Source: Corylus avellana (lineage: Eukaryota; Streptophyta; Magnoliopsida; Fagales; Betulaceae). From it: DNA of 64,000 bases. The notes beneath the pieces are model-generated. The model was given only the letters and a program-made list of their open reading frames with translations. It had not been told where the DNA came from and made no database searches. The translations under genes and the position numbers were made by a program. The stretch covers positions 21,848,100 to 21,912,099 of the forward strand of contig NC_081545.1 in assembly GCF_901000735.1 (NCBI RefSeq), read 5' to 3'. How positions within the stretch are numbered: the stretch's first letter is position 1; every line of letters begins with the position of its first letter. Below, in pieces: positions 33,586 through 45,345 of the stretch.

Positions 33586-34618
33586 TGCTCCGTTTGTTTT
33601 ACTTTAAAATGATTTTCAAAAAACGTTTTCTATATTTTCGGGTGCTTGGTGCGACGTAAAATAATAGTCAATGAAAAATACTTTCCCTTTGACCGAAAAT
33701 TCTTTTTTTAATTTTCGGAAAATGGTTTTCATTTTTGAAAACTGTAAATCATTTTCCGAATTTGAACATCTTATTCTCAAATCGATGGATCTTGCCAAGA
33801 CCTGCTGAGACTTGATCGGGAGCTGCATGAGGCCCGATCAGACCTGCCCGAGACTCCGTTGGGACTAGCTCGAGACCTTGCTGGGATCTACCCGGAATTG
33901 CACAGGGCCTTGCCGGGACTCGCCTAGGACCTGTGCAGGACCCCACCGGGACTCGTCGGGTACTTTATTAGGACCCCGTCGGGATTTGACTGGGACCCAA
34001 TTGAACCTGCCTGGGACCCTGCCAGGACTTGATTCGGAGGTCACCTGGACTTGACCAGGACCCACCTGGGATTCAATCGGACATGCCGAACCTTGCTAGG
34101 ACCCGCCTGGGGCTTGTCCAAAACTCGCCCGGGATCATGTTGGGACTTGATCAGGACCTCGCTAGGACCCGACATCAGAAAATATTTTCGACGAAAAATA
34201 TTTTCCTAAAAATGATTTCTTAGAAAATATTTTCCGGTATTTGGCATGTACGGAAAATCAGGCGGGGTATCCAATGTCGGAAAATGTTGTTCAGCAAAAA
34301 ATATTTTCCTGTGTTTAGTGTATACGAAAAATCATATTAAACTCTAAATTGCGAAAATGTCCCTCTCGGGTCATGGGCGGGTCCCGATAGGGTCTAGGCA
34401 AGTCATAGTGGAATCCTTGCGAGATTCAGTTTGGACACCTCTAAGACTTAATCGGGACAATTTTGTAATTTAGAGTTTAATATGATTTAACGAAAAAATA
34501 TATATAAAAAAATTGTGATTTTCCATACGCGCCAAACACCGTAAAATATGTTTCAGGAAATCATTTTCAGGAAATATTTTCCGACGGAAAGCATTTTATG
34601 TCGAAACAAATGGAGCTC
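33586..34618. mobile_element. TIR element with internal GC-rich minisatellite
   Basis: The left end is 'gctccgtttgttttac'. The complement of the right end reads 'gctccatttgtttcgac', followed in both by 'ataaaatg(c/a)ttt'-like and 'ggaaaatattttcc' blocks. Subterminal copies of 'aaaatattttcc' occur in both orientations. Inside, 33780-34175 is GC-rich. The flanks ('aattgcgattttaaaa' at 33545; 'tttaaaaatcacatttt' at 34626) look like the two halves of another AT-rich MITE, so this one is probably nested. A single end of the same family occurs at 44028-44160. Confidence 0.6.
33780..34175. repeat. Degenerate GC-rich minisatellite (gggacttg/cc)
   Basis: About 25 loose copies of a 10-16 bp motif of the type 'cgggac(t/c)(t/c)g(c/a)c', for example 'accccaccgggactcgtcgg' and 'gaccaggacccacctggga'. 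It is sharply GC-rich inside an AT-rich element. Frames running through it on both strands are artefacts of the repeat. Confidence 0.7.
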
Positions 34619-34714
34619 AATTGCATTTTTAAAAATCACATTTTCAAATCTCATATTTTAAAATCATTATTTTTAAATAGCATTTTTTGAAATCGTAATC
34701 TCAAATATAACCAC

Positions 34715-34948
34715 ATACATATAAAAGGCTGAGTTGGGCCGACCTTGAAATGATCCAACCCTGGCCCATTAGCTTGCTAATATTGCTTAGTGTCAAAGGA
34801 AGTCCAAAAAAGAAAAAAAAGAAAAAAAAGAAAAAAGCATTATCCCCTGGCCCTTGCGTTTGTGATAAATTATAAGCCTTATCATTCTAAAAGGAAACTG
34901 CGAGCAAAGGCCATTTACTTCCGTGGGAAAGGCAGAAGGAATAGAGAA
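34715..34948 (+). promoter_or_regulatory. Promoter region of the small membrane-protein gene
   Basis: 'catataaaagg' (34719-34729) is a good TATA box. Two site-II-type motifs follow, TGGGCC at 34735-34740 and GGCCCA at 34763-34768. Such motifs are common in promoters of constitutive plant genes. The ATG is at 34949, so the transcribed leader would be up to about 190 nt, or shorter if transcription starts from the site-II region. Confidence 0.5.
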
Positions 34949-35247
34949 ATGGATGGGATACAACAAATGGCCTTACCCATACTAGGAATTGTAGCAGCTG
35001 CAGCTGCTACCTTCTATGTTGTAAGCTTTTCTGAGCTTCGAGAGGTACCTTTCTACACCCCACGCCCACCCCCCCACTTCTCCCCTCCCCTCCACTCCTC
35101 TCTCCTCTCAGATCTCTCTTGTTGCTTTTGGATGTGCAGAAATCTTTTAAAGATTTAGAAGATTCAGAGGAAAATGGAGTATTCAAGTATGTAAGCCCAA
35201 GGGAGAAGCGGGCAAGAAGAAAAGCAGAGAAAGAATCCAAAAGCTGA
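34949..35247 (+). CDS. 67-aa single-pass membrane protein, two exons
   Basis: Exon 1 is 34949-35044 (32 codons) and exon 2 is 35140-35247 (35 codons plus stop TGA). The intron is 35045-35139, with donor 'gag|gtacct' and acceptor 'gatgtgcag|aaa', in phase 0 and with a strong pyrimidine tract. The protein starts MDGIQQMALPILGIV, has one hydrophobic helix (about residues 8-28, Ala-rich), then an acidic segment ('SFKDLEDSEENG') and a basic tail ('REKRARRKAEKE'). This arrangement matches a conserved family of very short plant membrane proteins that I recognise by sequence but cannot name. A longer uninterrupted frame (34790-35158) reads through the intron and is not the gene. Function is unknown. 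A hAT element begins 135 bp after the stop. Confidence 0.78.
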
Positions 35248-35381
35248 ACAAAGAAAGCAATCCTAAATGAGTATTTCCTTTTCTTGTGCTCTACATTTGA
35301 TAGAAAATATGTGGACATATATGTTCTATATGCTAGTAGCTTTTGTTTGTAGACAGGAGATAACAATCGTTATATTTATCC

Positions 35382-36338
35382 AGGGCCCGCTCGATGTATT
35401 TTGAGGCTTGGGCGAGACTTTGAAATTGTGCTTTTTTTTTTCTTTTTTTTTTTCAAGGAAAAAATAAAAAAATAAAAATTTTATATTTTATATTTTTATT
35501 TAAAAATCATTCTTCTCGCTTTTTGAGATGCAAAATTACTAATAAAGATTTTTATATTCAAAATTTTTTAACATTTTTTTTTTCAATTGATAATATAATT
35601 AATCCATTTAATCTCTCTTGTGACATTGTTGATCCTAAATAGGATTTTATCAATTTTAATTTTGAAAAATTTCTTTTTGCAGAAACAACTGTAACATATA
35701 TTGTCAATAAAATTCTATAAACGATACATGCATTTGGAAAAGAATTAAGTCTTTTTATATAATTTAATATGTCAATTGGGGCAATTTCTATGATTAGAAA
35801 GTGGAGAGGCAGACAGACAAAGGATAGTATTTAAAATGCCCATGGTAGCCAGCATTATATTCTATGGAGTTTATGTTTTTGACCGTTGCCTATCCCTAGA
35901 TAATAAAATAGGAAATAAATCAATAATATTTTATTTATAATGATGAGAATTTCTCACCAAATTCTCATCATTTATAATAATTAATAAATCATTTTTTTTT
36001 CTTTTTTTTCTTGAATTATTTCTAGAATTTATAATGGACTTATTAATTGGGGCCTTATTAAATTGAAGCCTTAATTTTGACAAAATTTTTTTTTGGGTCT
36101 TATTAAAAAAAAAATTGGGCCTTAAATTTATTTATTTTTATTTTTATTTTTTGGCCCTTTTAAATTGAGGCCTTATTTATATTACTTATCATGATTAGAG
36201 GCTTTAAGTTTTTATGAAAAAAAATAAAAATAAAAATTGGGCCTTAAATATTTTTTGTCCAAAATTTTTTTTTTTGGGCCTTATTAAATTGGGGGCCCTA
36301 GGCGAGGGTCTAACTTGCCTAGGGCTTGAACCGGCCCT
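35382..36338. mobile_element. Non-autonomous hAT element
   Basis: 957 bp with 8-bp target duplications 'atttatcc' (35374-35381 and 36339-36346). Its short inverted ends are 'agggcccgctcgatg' and, on the complement of the right end, 'agggccggttcaagcc'. The interior is AT-rich with repeated 'gggccttatt' and 'aaattg(a/g)(g/a)gcc' motifs and no transposase. It lies in the immediate 3' flank of the small membrane-protein gene and may affect its 3' end formation. Confidence 0.85.
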
Positions 36339-36509
36339 ATTTATCCAATAAAAGATGCCACCCTTTTGACCTTTTGGGGCTTGCCAGGAGGCAAGAACAC
36401 AGGTGCCCAGAAGTTCTATGATCGGTAATTTTTGGAACAACAATCTCAAAGGATAAGGCATTGTTTGGCAAAAGACGTGCCAAATTCTTTTTTTTTTTTT
36501 TGTCACTTT

Positions 36510-37908
36510 CCAACATTAATGGGTACCTGACACAACCCGATTACGACTCGCGAGTACCCATTACATAATTAGCCTATACACAGACACAACCCGTTTAGCT
36601 AAATGGGTAATCGGGTCTGACATGATTATGACACGAAAATAGTCGGGTAACCCAACACGACCCGTTTTATCCGTTTAAAATAGCCGGGTCTAATCGGGTA
36701 GACTCGACCCGACCCGTTGAAACCCTAAACTAAAAAAAAAAATAATTCAAAATTGTAATAATAATACATCAATACACTGTCAATGCAAAAAATTGAGTTC
36801 CAAGATACTAAAGGCTTTAATAAAGGATAAGAAAAAAAAAAAAAAAAAAGAAAAAAAAAAGGAAAGTGACTGTAATTGTACTCCAAAAGAAATTACTAAA
36901 CTCATGATTTCACCTAAATTTAAAACAAGCAAGCATATTGACTAAGTTCATTTATTAAAATAATTTTTAGTATAAATAAATTTAATTTTGCTCAAATTAC
37001 ATTTCACTAAAAAAGAATTATGTATATTTCAACACAAAATATGATATATGTAATATGTTGAAATTAAATATCTCATACCAGAGATGAATTTTGCAAATCA
37101 TTTGAAAAAAATAAAAAATTAAGGACAAAAAGCAAGAAGAATGTTTTTAAATTAAAATCATTTAATTAAATATTTAAATATAACAAAGGCTCTACCTAAA
37201 TTTGTTGTCTTAGGCCTCAGAATCTATTAAGTCGAACCTACTCAAGGGGTTGGCTTGAACGCTTGGTTACTAGTAAGCCACTTGGCCCTCATCGATACCT
37301 CATAAAGCATAAAGTCTAAATAGGGACAAAACTAACATTTCTATTTCAAAATGATCAAAATATGAATGAGATTGAGGGGTAAAATGTGTCAATATTTCCA
37401 TCATAGCAATAAAGAAAAAGATAATAAAAAAAAGCTAACAAAAACAAAATAATAATTAAAAACAAAAAAACAAAAAAACTCAAAACTACATCAACATTAA
37501 ATTCATAATTCATTACAAAATACTTGTCCACTTGAAGTCTTGAAAGTTCCATGATCCATCCCATGTAATTAAAGATATGAATTATGAAACACTACAAATA
37601 TGCTCATTTTTTGACGCTTTTTTTTTTTTAACCGGGTCTGGTGGGTATCCATCAGACCCGGACTGTAACCAGGTCTAACAGATACCTGCTAGACCCGAAC
37701 AGTAACTGGGTCTAATAGGTACCTGCAGACCCGAACAGTAATCGTGTCTGGCGGGTCGATCCGCCAGACCCTTCGGGTAGACCCGCCAGACACCAATTAA
37801 CCTGGTCTTAAACGGGTAGACCCGATTAAGACCCGAACCCGATAAGGCCAAACCCAATATCTGTTTTTTCGTGTCGGGTTCACGGATCGTGTTAAAATTG
37901 CCAGCCCT
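36510..37908. mobile_element. GGGTC-rich TIR-type element (probable hAT MITE)
   Basis: Two GC-rich flanks surround an AT-rich centre (about 36730-37620). Each flank is full of 'acccg' and 'cgggt' words ('gtcgggtaacccaac', 'tcgggtagactcgacc'; right side 'ggtctggcgggt', 'tagacccgccagac'). The right terminus reads, on the complement, 'tagggctggcaatttt', then 'gatccgtgaacccgacac', an end seen in many short plant hAT-like elements. The left end is not matched clearly, so the element may be truncated. About 37-bp tandem units ('acccgaacagtaa') lie at 37656-37745. Confidence 0.5.
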
Positions 37909-38020
37909 ATATCAAATTAATAACTTCTTATTACTTTTATTATTATTTAAACAAAAAACCCACTACAAAACAAAACTTTTTCACATTTCAATATAAAAAA
38001 TTCAAAATTTCTATCTACTT

Positions 38021-38442
38021 AGAACATTAGTAGCAGCTCCCCTTTGATTTTTCCTAAATTTAGGGTATAAAACTTCTTTTTACTCCTTATAAAAATATAT
38101 TTCACAATAACTTCCATTACCATTCCCTATACCATTGAAATATTATTTTTTTACAAAATACAAATTCTCTACCCACCCTCACATTTTTCACAAAATTCCA
38201 ACACAATCGCCAATTAAAGACAAAAAGATGAAAGATGAGAGAAAAGTGAAATGTTTATATTAAAATAATGTATAGGGAACTACTTTTGGTTTTCCACACA
38301 TTGAGAAACACTGCAGCAACCCTTGGGGGTTGGTTAAATATAGAAAATTTGATGTGAGTAGGTTTTTATATTTTTTTGAAATTTTTTCTAAACATAAGGA
38401 AGATAATGGCATATAAGGCATCTGCTGCTAGTGCTCTTTGAA
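38021..38442. mobile_element. MITE with 'gcactagcagcag' ends
   Basis: The left end is 'agaacattagtagcagctcc'. The complement of the right end reads 'agagcactagcagcagatgc'. AT-rich body without ORF. No target duplication could be fixed. Confidence 0.5.
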
Positions 38443-39340
38443 AAACGCTATGCTAACTCCAAAAACTTATTTATCACAATTTATGCTGAATTAATACTAT
38501 GAAGCAATAAACAATTCAATCACCAAAGTATATAAAGCAATAAAGTGGTAGACACAGATATTTTGGTTACGAAGAGGAAATCTTTAAGAAGCTGATCTAA
38601 AAGTAAAACTTCCGGAGCAGCCAAACTTAGGAAATCACTATAAAAAGATTATCCAAAGATTACAGACATTAGGAATACTTATAACCCTTTGCAAGATCTT
38701 GGTTTTGTAAGATTGATAAGCCTACAACCCATTTCCTTTCTCACAATCTTCTTCAACGTGATTCTCCTTTACGGGACCCTTTCGATAGACTTCTCAACCG
38801 TAGATTTATCAAAGGAATAACTCAAACTCTAAAAGATTCAATTTAACGCTCACTGCATATGATCTCTCTTAGCATAGCCTTTGACGAACTCTCTTGGGGT
38901 TGAAAATCCGTACCTCTCTCTTTCTATAGGAGTGTATTTATATTAGCCCCATAATCCCTAGACCTAGGACACAGTTTGAAATCATTTAAAACAGTTACAG
39001 ATACGAGGTGTCCGGACAGGGTTAGTGCCTGTCTGGATAGGGCCTTGTCAGCAAGCAAAAACAGGCTTGTTGGAATTGGTGTCTGGTCAGCCTAGTAGCC
39101 TGTTCGGACACCCACTGTAGATGAGAGTTACTGGAGCTTCCGTCGGTCCTTGATCAACAGATTCAATCGATGAGTGTTTGTGATTCGATTGAACTGAAAC
39201 TTTGCAGGGACGTTTATGACACATAAATCCACATTATGAACGGTGGAGATTAGATTCTGAGCATTCTATATCTATGTTTGAGCCCGTAGACAGTAGCCAC
39301 TGCATTTTGGAACTGAATTAAGCCAACAAAAATACTAACA
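38443..39340 (-). repeat. LTR of a SIRE-type copia relic
   Basis: On the minus strand the LTR begins 'tgttagtatttttgttggc' at 39340, directly after the polypurine-like 'gccaaagagggagttt' (39341-39357). The phrase 'caaattgccaaagagggag' before the LTR is a hallmark of SIRE/Maximus copia elements. A TATA-like 'atataaatacactcc' lies at about 38935. The distal end merges with the MITE at 38442 and cannot be fixed. Confidence 0.65.
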
Positions 39341-41868
39341 AACTCCCTCTTTGGCAATTTGGTGACAAAAACCAATATGCCGAGACATCCCATCATCTCC
39401 CATCATTACTCCCCTTTTTTTGTCATAGAATGACAAAAGGTCTTCATGTTTTCCTGAAACACTTCACAAAACACATAAAGACATATGTAGAATGCAAGAT
39501 CATGAAGAAACATCAACATCCCCCTCAATGTATGACTCAATAAGAACAAGGGGAAACAAATTTACAAACAGGAGTATTCATAAGAAGAGTATATCCAATA
39601 AATGATCAAACATTGCAGATTAGGATAAACTTTTGTTGAAATGAGCCAAAAATGCCTAAAACCTGCAAGAGTATCAAAAGATGAATAAACAAAATCACTG
39701 TTGCAACTCCTGCCATGCCATTATGTACCATCACTATTAATGCTATATGTGTTGTGTGTGATAAGCCACAATCAAGAGCCAAGCAATGGACAAATATATA
39801 TTGACAAAATAGGCACATTGAACCTTCCAAACCATATGAAAGAAATTCATAGCATGTTAGGTTAGTAGTCAAACCTTACCAAGGCCTAGCCACCCTCATC
39901 TAATACTCTCCCCCTTAGTCTTATCACAAGGCTCAAAGCTACATTCAGAATTTTAATTTTGGACGAGCTAAGTACAAAATTGACATAGTGAAAATTTCCT
40001 TTTTGGAATATTTTGGCATTTTCCTCATTTCACTTTAGATTTTCTCTTTGAGAATGTGTCTTTGATAATATTAAATACAAGACATAAGGGTTTGAGCAGG
40101 AATTTATAAGTTTTAGGTTCAACCAGCATTTAGTCAATTCTAACCCACAAAGAAAATCCATCCTATGCATATGGTTTGTCCAGCACAACAAATTTGTCAT
40201 GGATTGACATTCCTTCATGAAGCTCAAGTGCATAGAGATAGCATAAATAAGATGTACCACAATTACGTATACTTGAATGGATCAATGAAAGTTCATTATA
40301 AACATAATCAACTCAAGCATGATAAGTGTATTTAATAGGTACATAAGTAAGAGGATTTCCAAATAAGCAATTAAAGGGCATTTAATGCATATATTCATCT
40401 TAACTTCTCAAACATCTTTTGCAACACCAATTCGTTTCTCAAAAACTTAATTAACACAAATAAAACACAAAGAAGGGCAGCAAAGGAAAAACAACATGTT
40501 TGAATTGAGATTACAACAGGCAATACATGAATGTCATTTAGCATTAAACTTTCACCACATCTTCTAGGTCCCACTACAAAATAGTGATTTGGTTTAATAA
40601 CTAATTTTAGGTCTTCAAAGACATTACACATTCATGAACGTTTGATTAGCTTGTAGACAAAAATCTTGGTGGTCCGTACACAACATCTCATTTATAAGCT
40701 TTTCAAAGATCATGACATATGAATTTCTCAAAAAGTCTTTTATGAATTTGCCTCAAAACAAGAATCTCAAAACAACCATGTATACACTCTTTACACAAAA
40801 AGTGTAACAACAAAAAAAATGCAATGCATAAAAAAAGAAAAAAAAAAGAAGAAGCAAAGCACAGAAAAACAACATGCTCTAGGATATTCAAAAATATGCA
40901 AAACAATAAATCCTAGACATGTTATTGACTCACCTAAATTAAGGTGAGATCACTACCACTCCCCCTCAATGGGTGAATGGTATAATCCTTCCTAACCCAC
41001 TCTTGAACAATCTTAGGTCCAGATTTATGACGCACATGGGGTCTTAATTTAAAACAATTTGGTTGAATATGATGGACTTTGCCACAATGATGAAAGGTGG
41101 GAACAAACATTTGAGAATGTTGTCTTTTATGAGGAGAGATATATTTAGACTTTGATCTAGGTAAACACGACTCTATATCACATTTTTCTTTCTTAGGAGC
41201 AGCCGAGTTTTTCCAAAGTCTTTGAGATTTAAACTGAAAACAGTTTAGTCTGATGTGACCAATAATCCCACAATGGTGGCATGTAGGAACAAACTTAGGT
41301 TGAGTTTGTTTTTGAGAAGAAGTCTTGGATTTAGGCTTCATACTATTATTCAAACAAGAAGTTTTGCCTTTATCTAAACAGACTATATTAGCATTGACTT
41401 CTTTAACATTCACAGGCTTAATAAACTAGTTCTTTTTTTCTTTTTCTTTTTTTTTTTAGATTTAGAAGCATGTGAGGTCGAACTATCAACATTGTCAACC
41501 ATCATACTATGCTTGTTATCAATACAGAAAAAACTTTTCAGATGATCACTAGCGGGTTTTTGTGAGAGTTCTTTAGAATCTTTCAATTCATTCTCAAGTG
41601 ATATATTCTTTTCAACAAGCATAGACATCTCAGAATTTAAAGAATCTATCAAGCCATGTGATTTAGACAATTTGGTCATCAATGATTCTTTTTTCTGTTC
41701 TACATTTTTAAAATTCTTACAAATTTGTTTGTATCTGTAGGAGAGTTGGCTATACTCATTAAAGAGGATCTTGTACACATCGTCAAGATCCTCAATGATT
41801 CTTTTTTCGTTATAGTAGGATTTAGCTATGACGGAAGATTCATGCGAGCGTACGAGGTAAGTAAACAC
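39341..41868 (-). mobile_element. Internal relic of a SIRE-type copia
   Basis: Between the polypurine tract and a gag remnant there are only 2.5 kb, with no protease, integrase, RT or RNase H, so pol has been deleted. 39358-40930 is non-coding 3' sequence. The other LTR is missing: at about 41868 the gag is cut and a foreign LTR-like sequence begins. Confidence 0.65.
40934..41868 (-). pseudogene. gag: SIRE-type Gag remnant with zinc knuckles
   Basis: Two frames on the minus strand. 41868-41410 encodes a coiled-coil-rich Gag part ('LDDVYKILFNEYSQLSYRYK', 'LNSEMSMLVEKNISLENEL') ending in a Lys run. The shift into 41413-40934 occurs at the A-rich Lys tract (about 41440). The second frame has one intact knuckle ('CHHCGIIGHIRLNC') and one whose first Cys is Phe ('FHHCGKVHHIQPNC'). 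Two knuckles separated by a basic linker are typical of the SIRE/Maximus copia lineage. The N-terminal half of Gag is absent. Confidence 0.8.
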
Positions 41869-42851
41869 TTACGAGCTTTTTCCTTAAAAACCGTGGGATA
41901 TATAAGTTGACTGACCACGAGTGTGATATGAGCATGCCTAGTTTTATAATCACTTGGTAACTGTCTTATAAACTGATTGTTAAGATTCATTGTATGACAT
42001 GGTACACCGGTACGTGCGGTAAAACGGCCATGGGCTTACTATATAGACTTGATGATATGATCAAATGTGTGTGTGTTATATGTGCCTTGGATCCAATGGT
42101 TATTTTATGGCTAGCGTAGTCTTAACAGGCGGTCATTACAGGATGAACATCATTAGCGGTGTGGGTCACCCGAGGTCGGACTCGGTCGTGCCGCTAGTGT
42201 TATGTATGGTAACGTACAATGGATGGGGCACCGGCATTGTACAAGTCCCTCGGGACAGCGCAAACCCTGCTGGAAATGGGTAATATCTCGAGTAGACCAT
42301 ATATGATAGTTATGACCTATAAAACATTATTCTTTCTGCATTAAAATACTTAGATGAATGTCGTCGGTAGTACATCATACTCTCTTGTAAACAAAACGCT
42401 ACCATATGGTGTATTAACAGAGGCAACACCAATCCTTGATTTCTTACTCAAACTGCACATTTATTTCTGCTTAAATGAACCCATATCATACTAAAACGGT
42501 GAGGTTTACTTACTAAGTCGTTAGACTTACGCTGTTATTACCCTTTTAGGAAGCTTGTCACTAGAACCCAAGAGTGGTATGGCTACCACTGCAGGCACCG
42601 CTTAAGGATTTGTATAATGTTATTAGGTTTGCCCTTTTTCTATTGATTAGTTTCTCCAAGTATTTAATTTGAGGATTTTACTTGCACCATGACAATGTAA
42701 ATAGTTTCTCTCAGATTGTATTTCACCTTCCTATGCATTACTCTGAAATGCTTAGAGAGGCGATTCCTCATTTAGCCACAAGTTGGTTTAACTGTGGTAA
42801 TTGCCAGTAACCCTGCCAGGTTAGCCAAGACTAATTTTGGGGGCGTTACAG
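41869..42851 (+). mobile_element. Truncated LTR ending in gggggcgttaca
   Basis: GC-moderate sequence ending 'ccaagactaattttgggggc', then 'gttaca', a common 3' terminus of plant LTRs that begin tgta(a/g)cgcccc. The 5' end is missing at the junction with the SIRE gag. Contains no coding sequence; the 42065-42283 frame has no recognisable domain. Confidence 0.4.
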
Positions 42852-44840
42852 TAGGTTACTATAATGTATCAAGGAGTGAAATCTTTTTGCGGTAAAAAAT
42901 CTTGATACGTAGGGTAATCACATGTAACATTGTAGGAACACTTACTTCTAGAAAGAATCAAAATCGTTTGTTAAGGAACAAAGAGATAAGGAATATTCCC
43001 CATATTTTAGATTTAATGAGAAGGGTTATCCGGAAGCTTAGGCTTGAGTGTTTAAATGGGATATACTGAAACTTATGTATGTACAAGGTGAGATTGATTC
43101 TCACAAAGTGTATAAGGATAATCATGAATTTAAATGAATTGCTCAAGAAAAGAGATAGTGAACAAAGTGACAGTATATAGACTTTGATTCGACAACGGAA
43201 TAATTCCATGAAGGGATAATATGTAATAAATAAAGTATGTCATAAGGATTAATTGAATAAATAAAAAATACTTATTAGAGTGCAGTCACAATTATTTAGT
43301 TAAATTAATTGTGATTAAACAAAGTTGTATGACATGTCAAGGTAGACATGGTTACATGCCTATTGGAGTTATATATATATATATATATAGGTCCTTCTTT
43401 GAGCTGATGTAAATCTCTCGACACATTGTGCCATGTATACAATTCAAAGGCAATGCCGAAGCAGCATAGAGAATTCAAGGACATAATTTTATTTTATTTT
43501 ATTTTTTTAAGAAAAAAAGCAACAAGAAGAAGCTCAAGAGTCTTGATGATTGGGCGTTTTTCATTGTTTTTGATGAGTCTGAATCCATGGCTTTTTCAGT
43601 TTAAGATTGTGACAGAAAAACAAAGATGCCATTGCCGGTGATCTTAACTCCGATGTGATTTGGGTTGGCCAGCGCCATCTTTAGCGTGGTCTGGGTTGGC
43701 CGTCAGGGGGTTGGTGGCTGGTGGTGGGGTTGGTCTAGGTAGGAAGAATATGAAAAGTTTATTCAAAAAGATTTTTTGTTTTAACGCATATGAGGTATTG
43801 GTGAAAAAACATTAGATGTTTATGCTTATTTTTGTTATGGTGTTCCACGTTGATTTGTCATGCTCTTATTGGAGGGCACAAAGATCTTGGTTTGTGCCTA
43901 GACTTTATACAAATATGTAACCTGTCGGTTAAATGGAGGCTATACACTTGACACCCTGAAGTTAATGTAGCAACCCCAATTCTTTGCTAGATGAGATTTT
44001 AGACTTGTCATATATAGATAGACTTAGGCTCCGTTTGTTTCGACGTAAAATAGTTTCCGTCATAAAATATTTTTAGGGAAGTCATTTTACGAGAAAATTT
44101 TTTACGATGAAAACATTTTTCGGCATTTGGCGCGCCCACGGAAACTCACAAAAAAACATTTTATATTTTCATTTAATCATATTAACCTATAAAATGTAAT
44201 TTTTATTCATAACATAAGAATACTAACATACAATAATTTAAAAAATCAAACTAAAAATTATGTTTAATTAAAATATACAAATTAACTATTTACTTTTAAT
44301 TGAAGACTTGATCTGTGATCAAGTCTTCAATTAAAAGTAATGAAACCAAAATGACCTAAAGAGTGGGAATTTGAAGAATAAAGCATGTTGAAATCAAAAT
44401 CAAATTACATATGCATGTCGTTCTATAGAACAGGTTTCTGTTTTTGTCCAAATAATCCCCTTGGGACTTAAATTGGCATTCATACACCTCCATAAGGAAC
44501 ATTACAAGGATATGATACCCATTGATACCCCTCCATGTGAGTCTCGTAGAAGCTTGCAGAAACAAATCAAGATCAACATAAAGATGGTCAATTGATTAAT
44601 CAAATGCAGAAATGCCTACTAAATGGAAGCTAGCTTGATCTTTTAATGATGACAAATTTGGGCACAATGATTCTGGTTGTCCCAAGAAGGAATTCGTTAG
44701 ATAGAAAAGGATCCCTAAAGGAACCATCCAAGCGATAGAAGATAACAATGGAACTTTAGATGGAAAAAAGAGGAAGAGAATTGTAGGCAGGAGCTTGCAA
44801 CAAAACTCAGAAATACCTCCACCAAATCTTGCTAGGATTA
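42852..44840. other. Intergenic, no supported gene
   Basis: Contains an AT microsatellite (about 43370-43390), one unpaired end of the 'gctccgtttgtttcgac' TIR family (44028-44160) and a perfect hairpin (44290-44340). 43650-43740 is GC-richer (tggtctgggttggcc-like) but shows no gene. Confidence 0.4.
44290..44340. repeat. Perfect 24-bp palindrome with 3-nt loop
   Basis: Arm 1 (44290-44313) is the exact reverse complement of arm 2 (44317-44340), separated by 'tgt'. The arms start ttacttttaattgaag. No mismatch was found by eye. Confidence 0.95.
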
Positions 44841-45196
44841 GGGGAAACTTCACTGAAAACCCCCAAACTTTCACCAATTTTGAAATACCCCCCCTTAAAC
44901 TTTATAGTCCCCTGAACTTTCAATTGCTTTCAATTTGGATCCCTCGGTCAATTTTAGCCGTTAAAAATACAAAAAAAGACAAAATATCCCTGATTTAAAA
45001 AATAAAAAATAAAAAAATGTTTTGGAAGTTGAAATTTTATACAAATGTCAGGGGTATAAACGTCATGTAACGTTTAAAATCTGATTGAGGGGTCCAAATT
45101 GAGAGCAATTGAAAGTTCAGGTGACTAAATTGAGAGATTTTGAAGTTTAAGGGGGATTTATCAAATCGGGTGAAAGTTTAGGGGTCTTCATGATGT
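44841..45196. mobile_element. MITE, gggraaacttcac family (1)
   Basis: The left end 'ggggaaacttcactgaaaac' with 'cccccaaactttcacc' is mirrored on the complement of the right end by 'cttcatgaagacccc' and 'taaactttcaccc'. Inner arms also pair ('caattgctttcaatttgg' with 'ccaaattgagagcaattg'). No ORF. Confidence 0.65.
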
Positions 45197-45345
45197 GGCA
45201 CAATATGATTGAGTTTCTCAAAAGTTGAATTTATCTTATTTTCAATTATGTTGTGAAATTTCTTGGTAAGTTTACCATTCCTCTAAAATAAATCATGATA
45301 TCTTTCATGCCCTTCCATGTCTTACCCATATAGAGGTTTATTTTT

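Noticed and set aside
33749..34223. Frames rich in Pro, Gly and Arg
   Set aside because: They are products of the degenerate GC-rich minisatellite. Frames occur on both strands with the same low complexity.
34790..35158. 122-codon plus-strand frame
   Set aside because: It overlaps the membrane-protein gene, starts in a Lys-rich simple stretch, and reads through a good GT-AG intron with a pyrimidine tract. The spliced 67-residue product is the better model.
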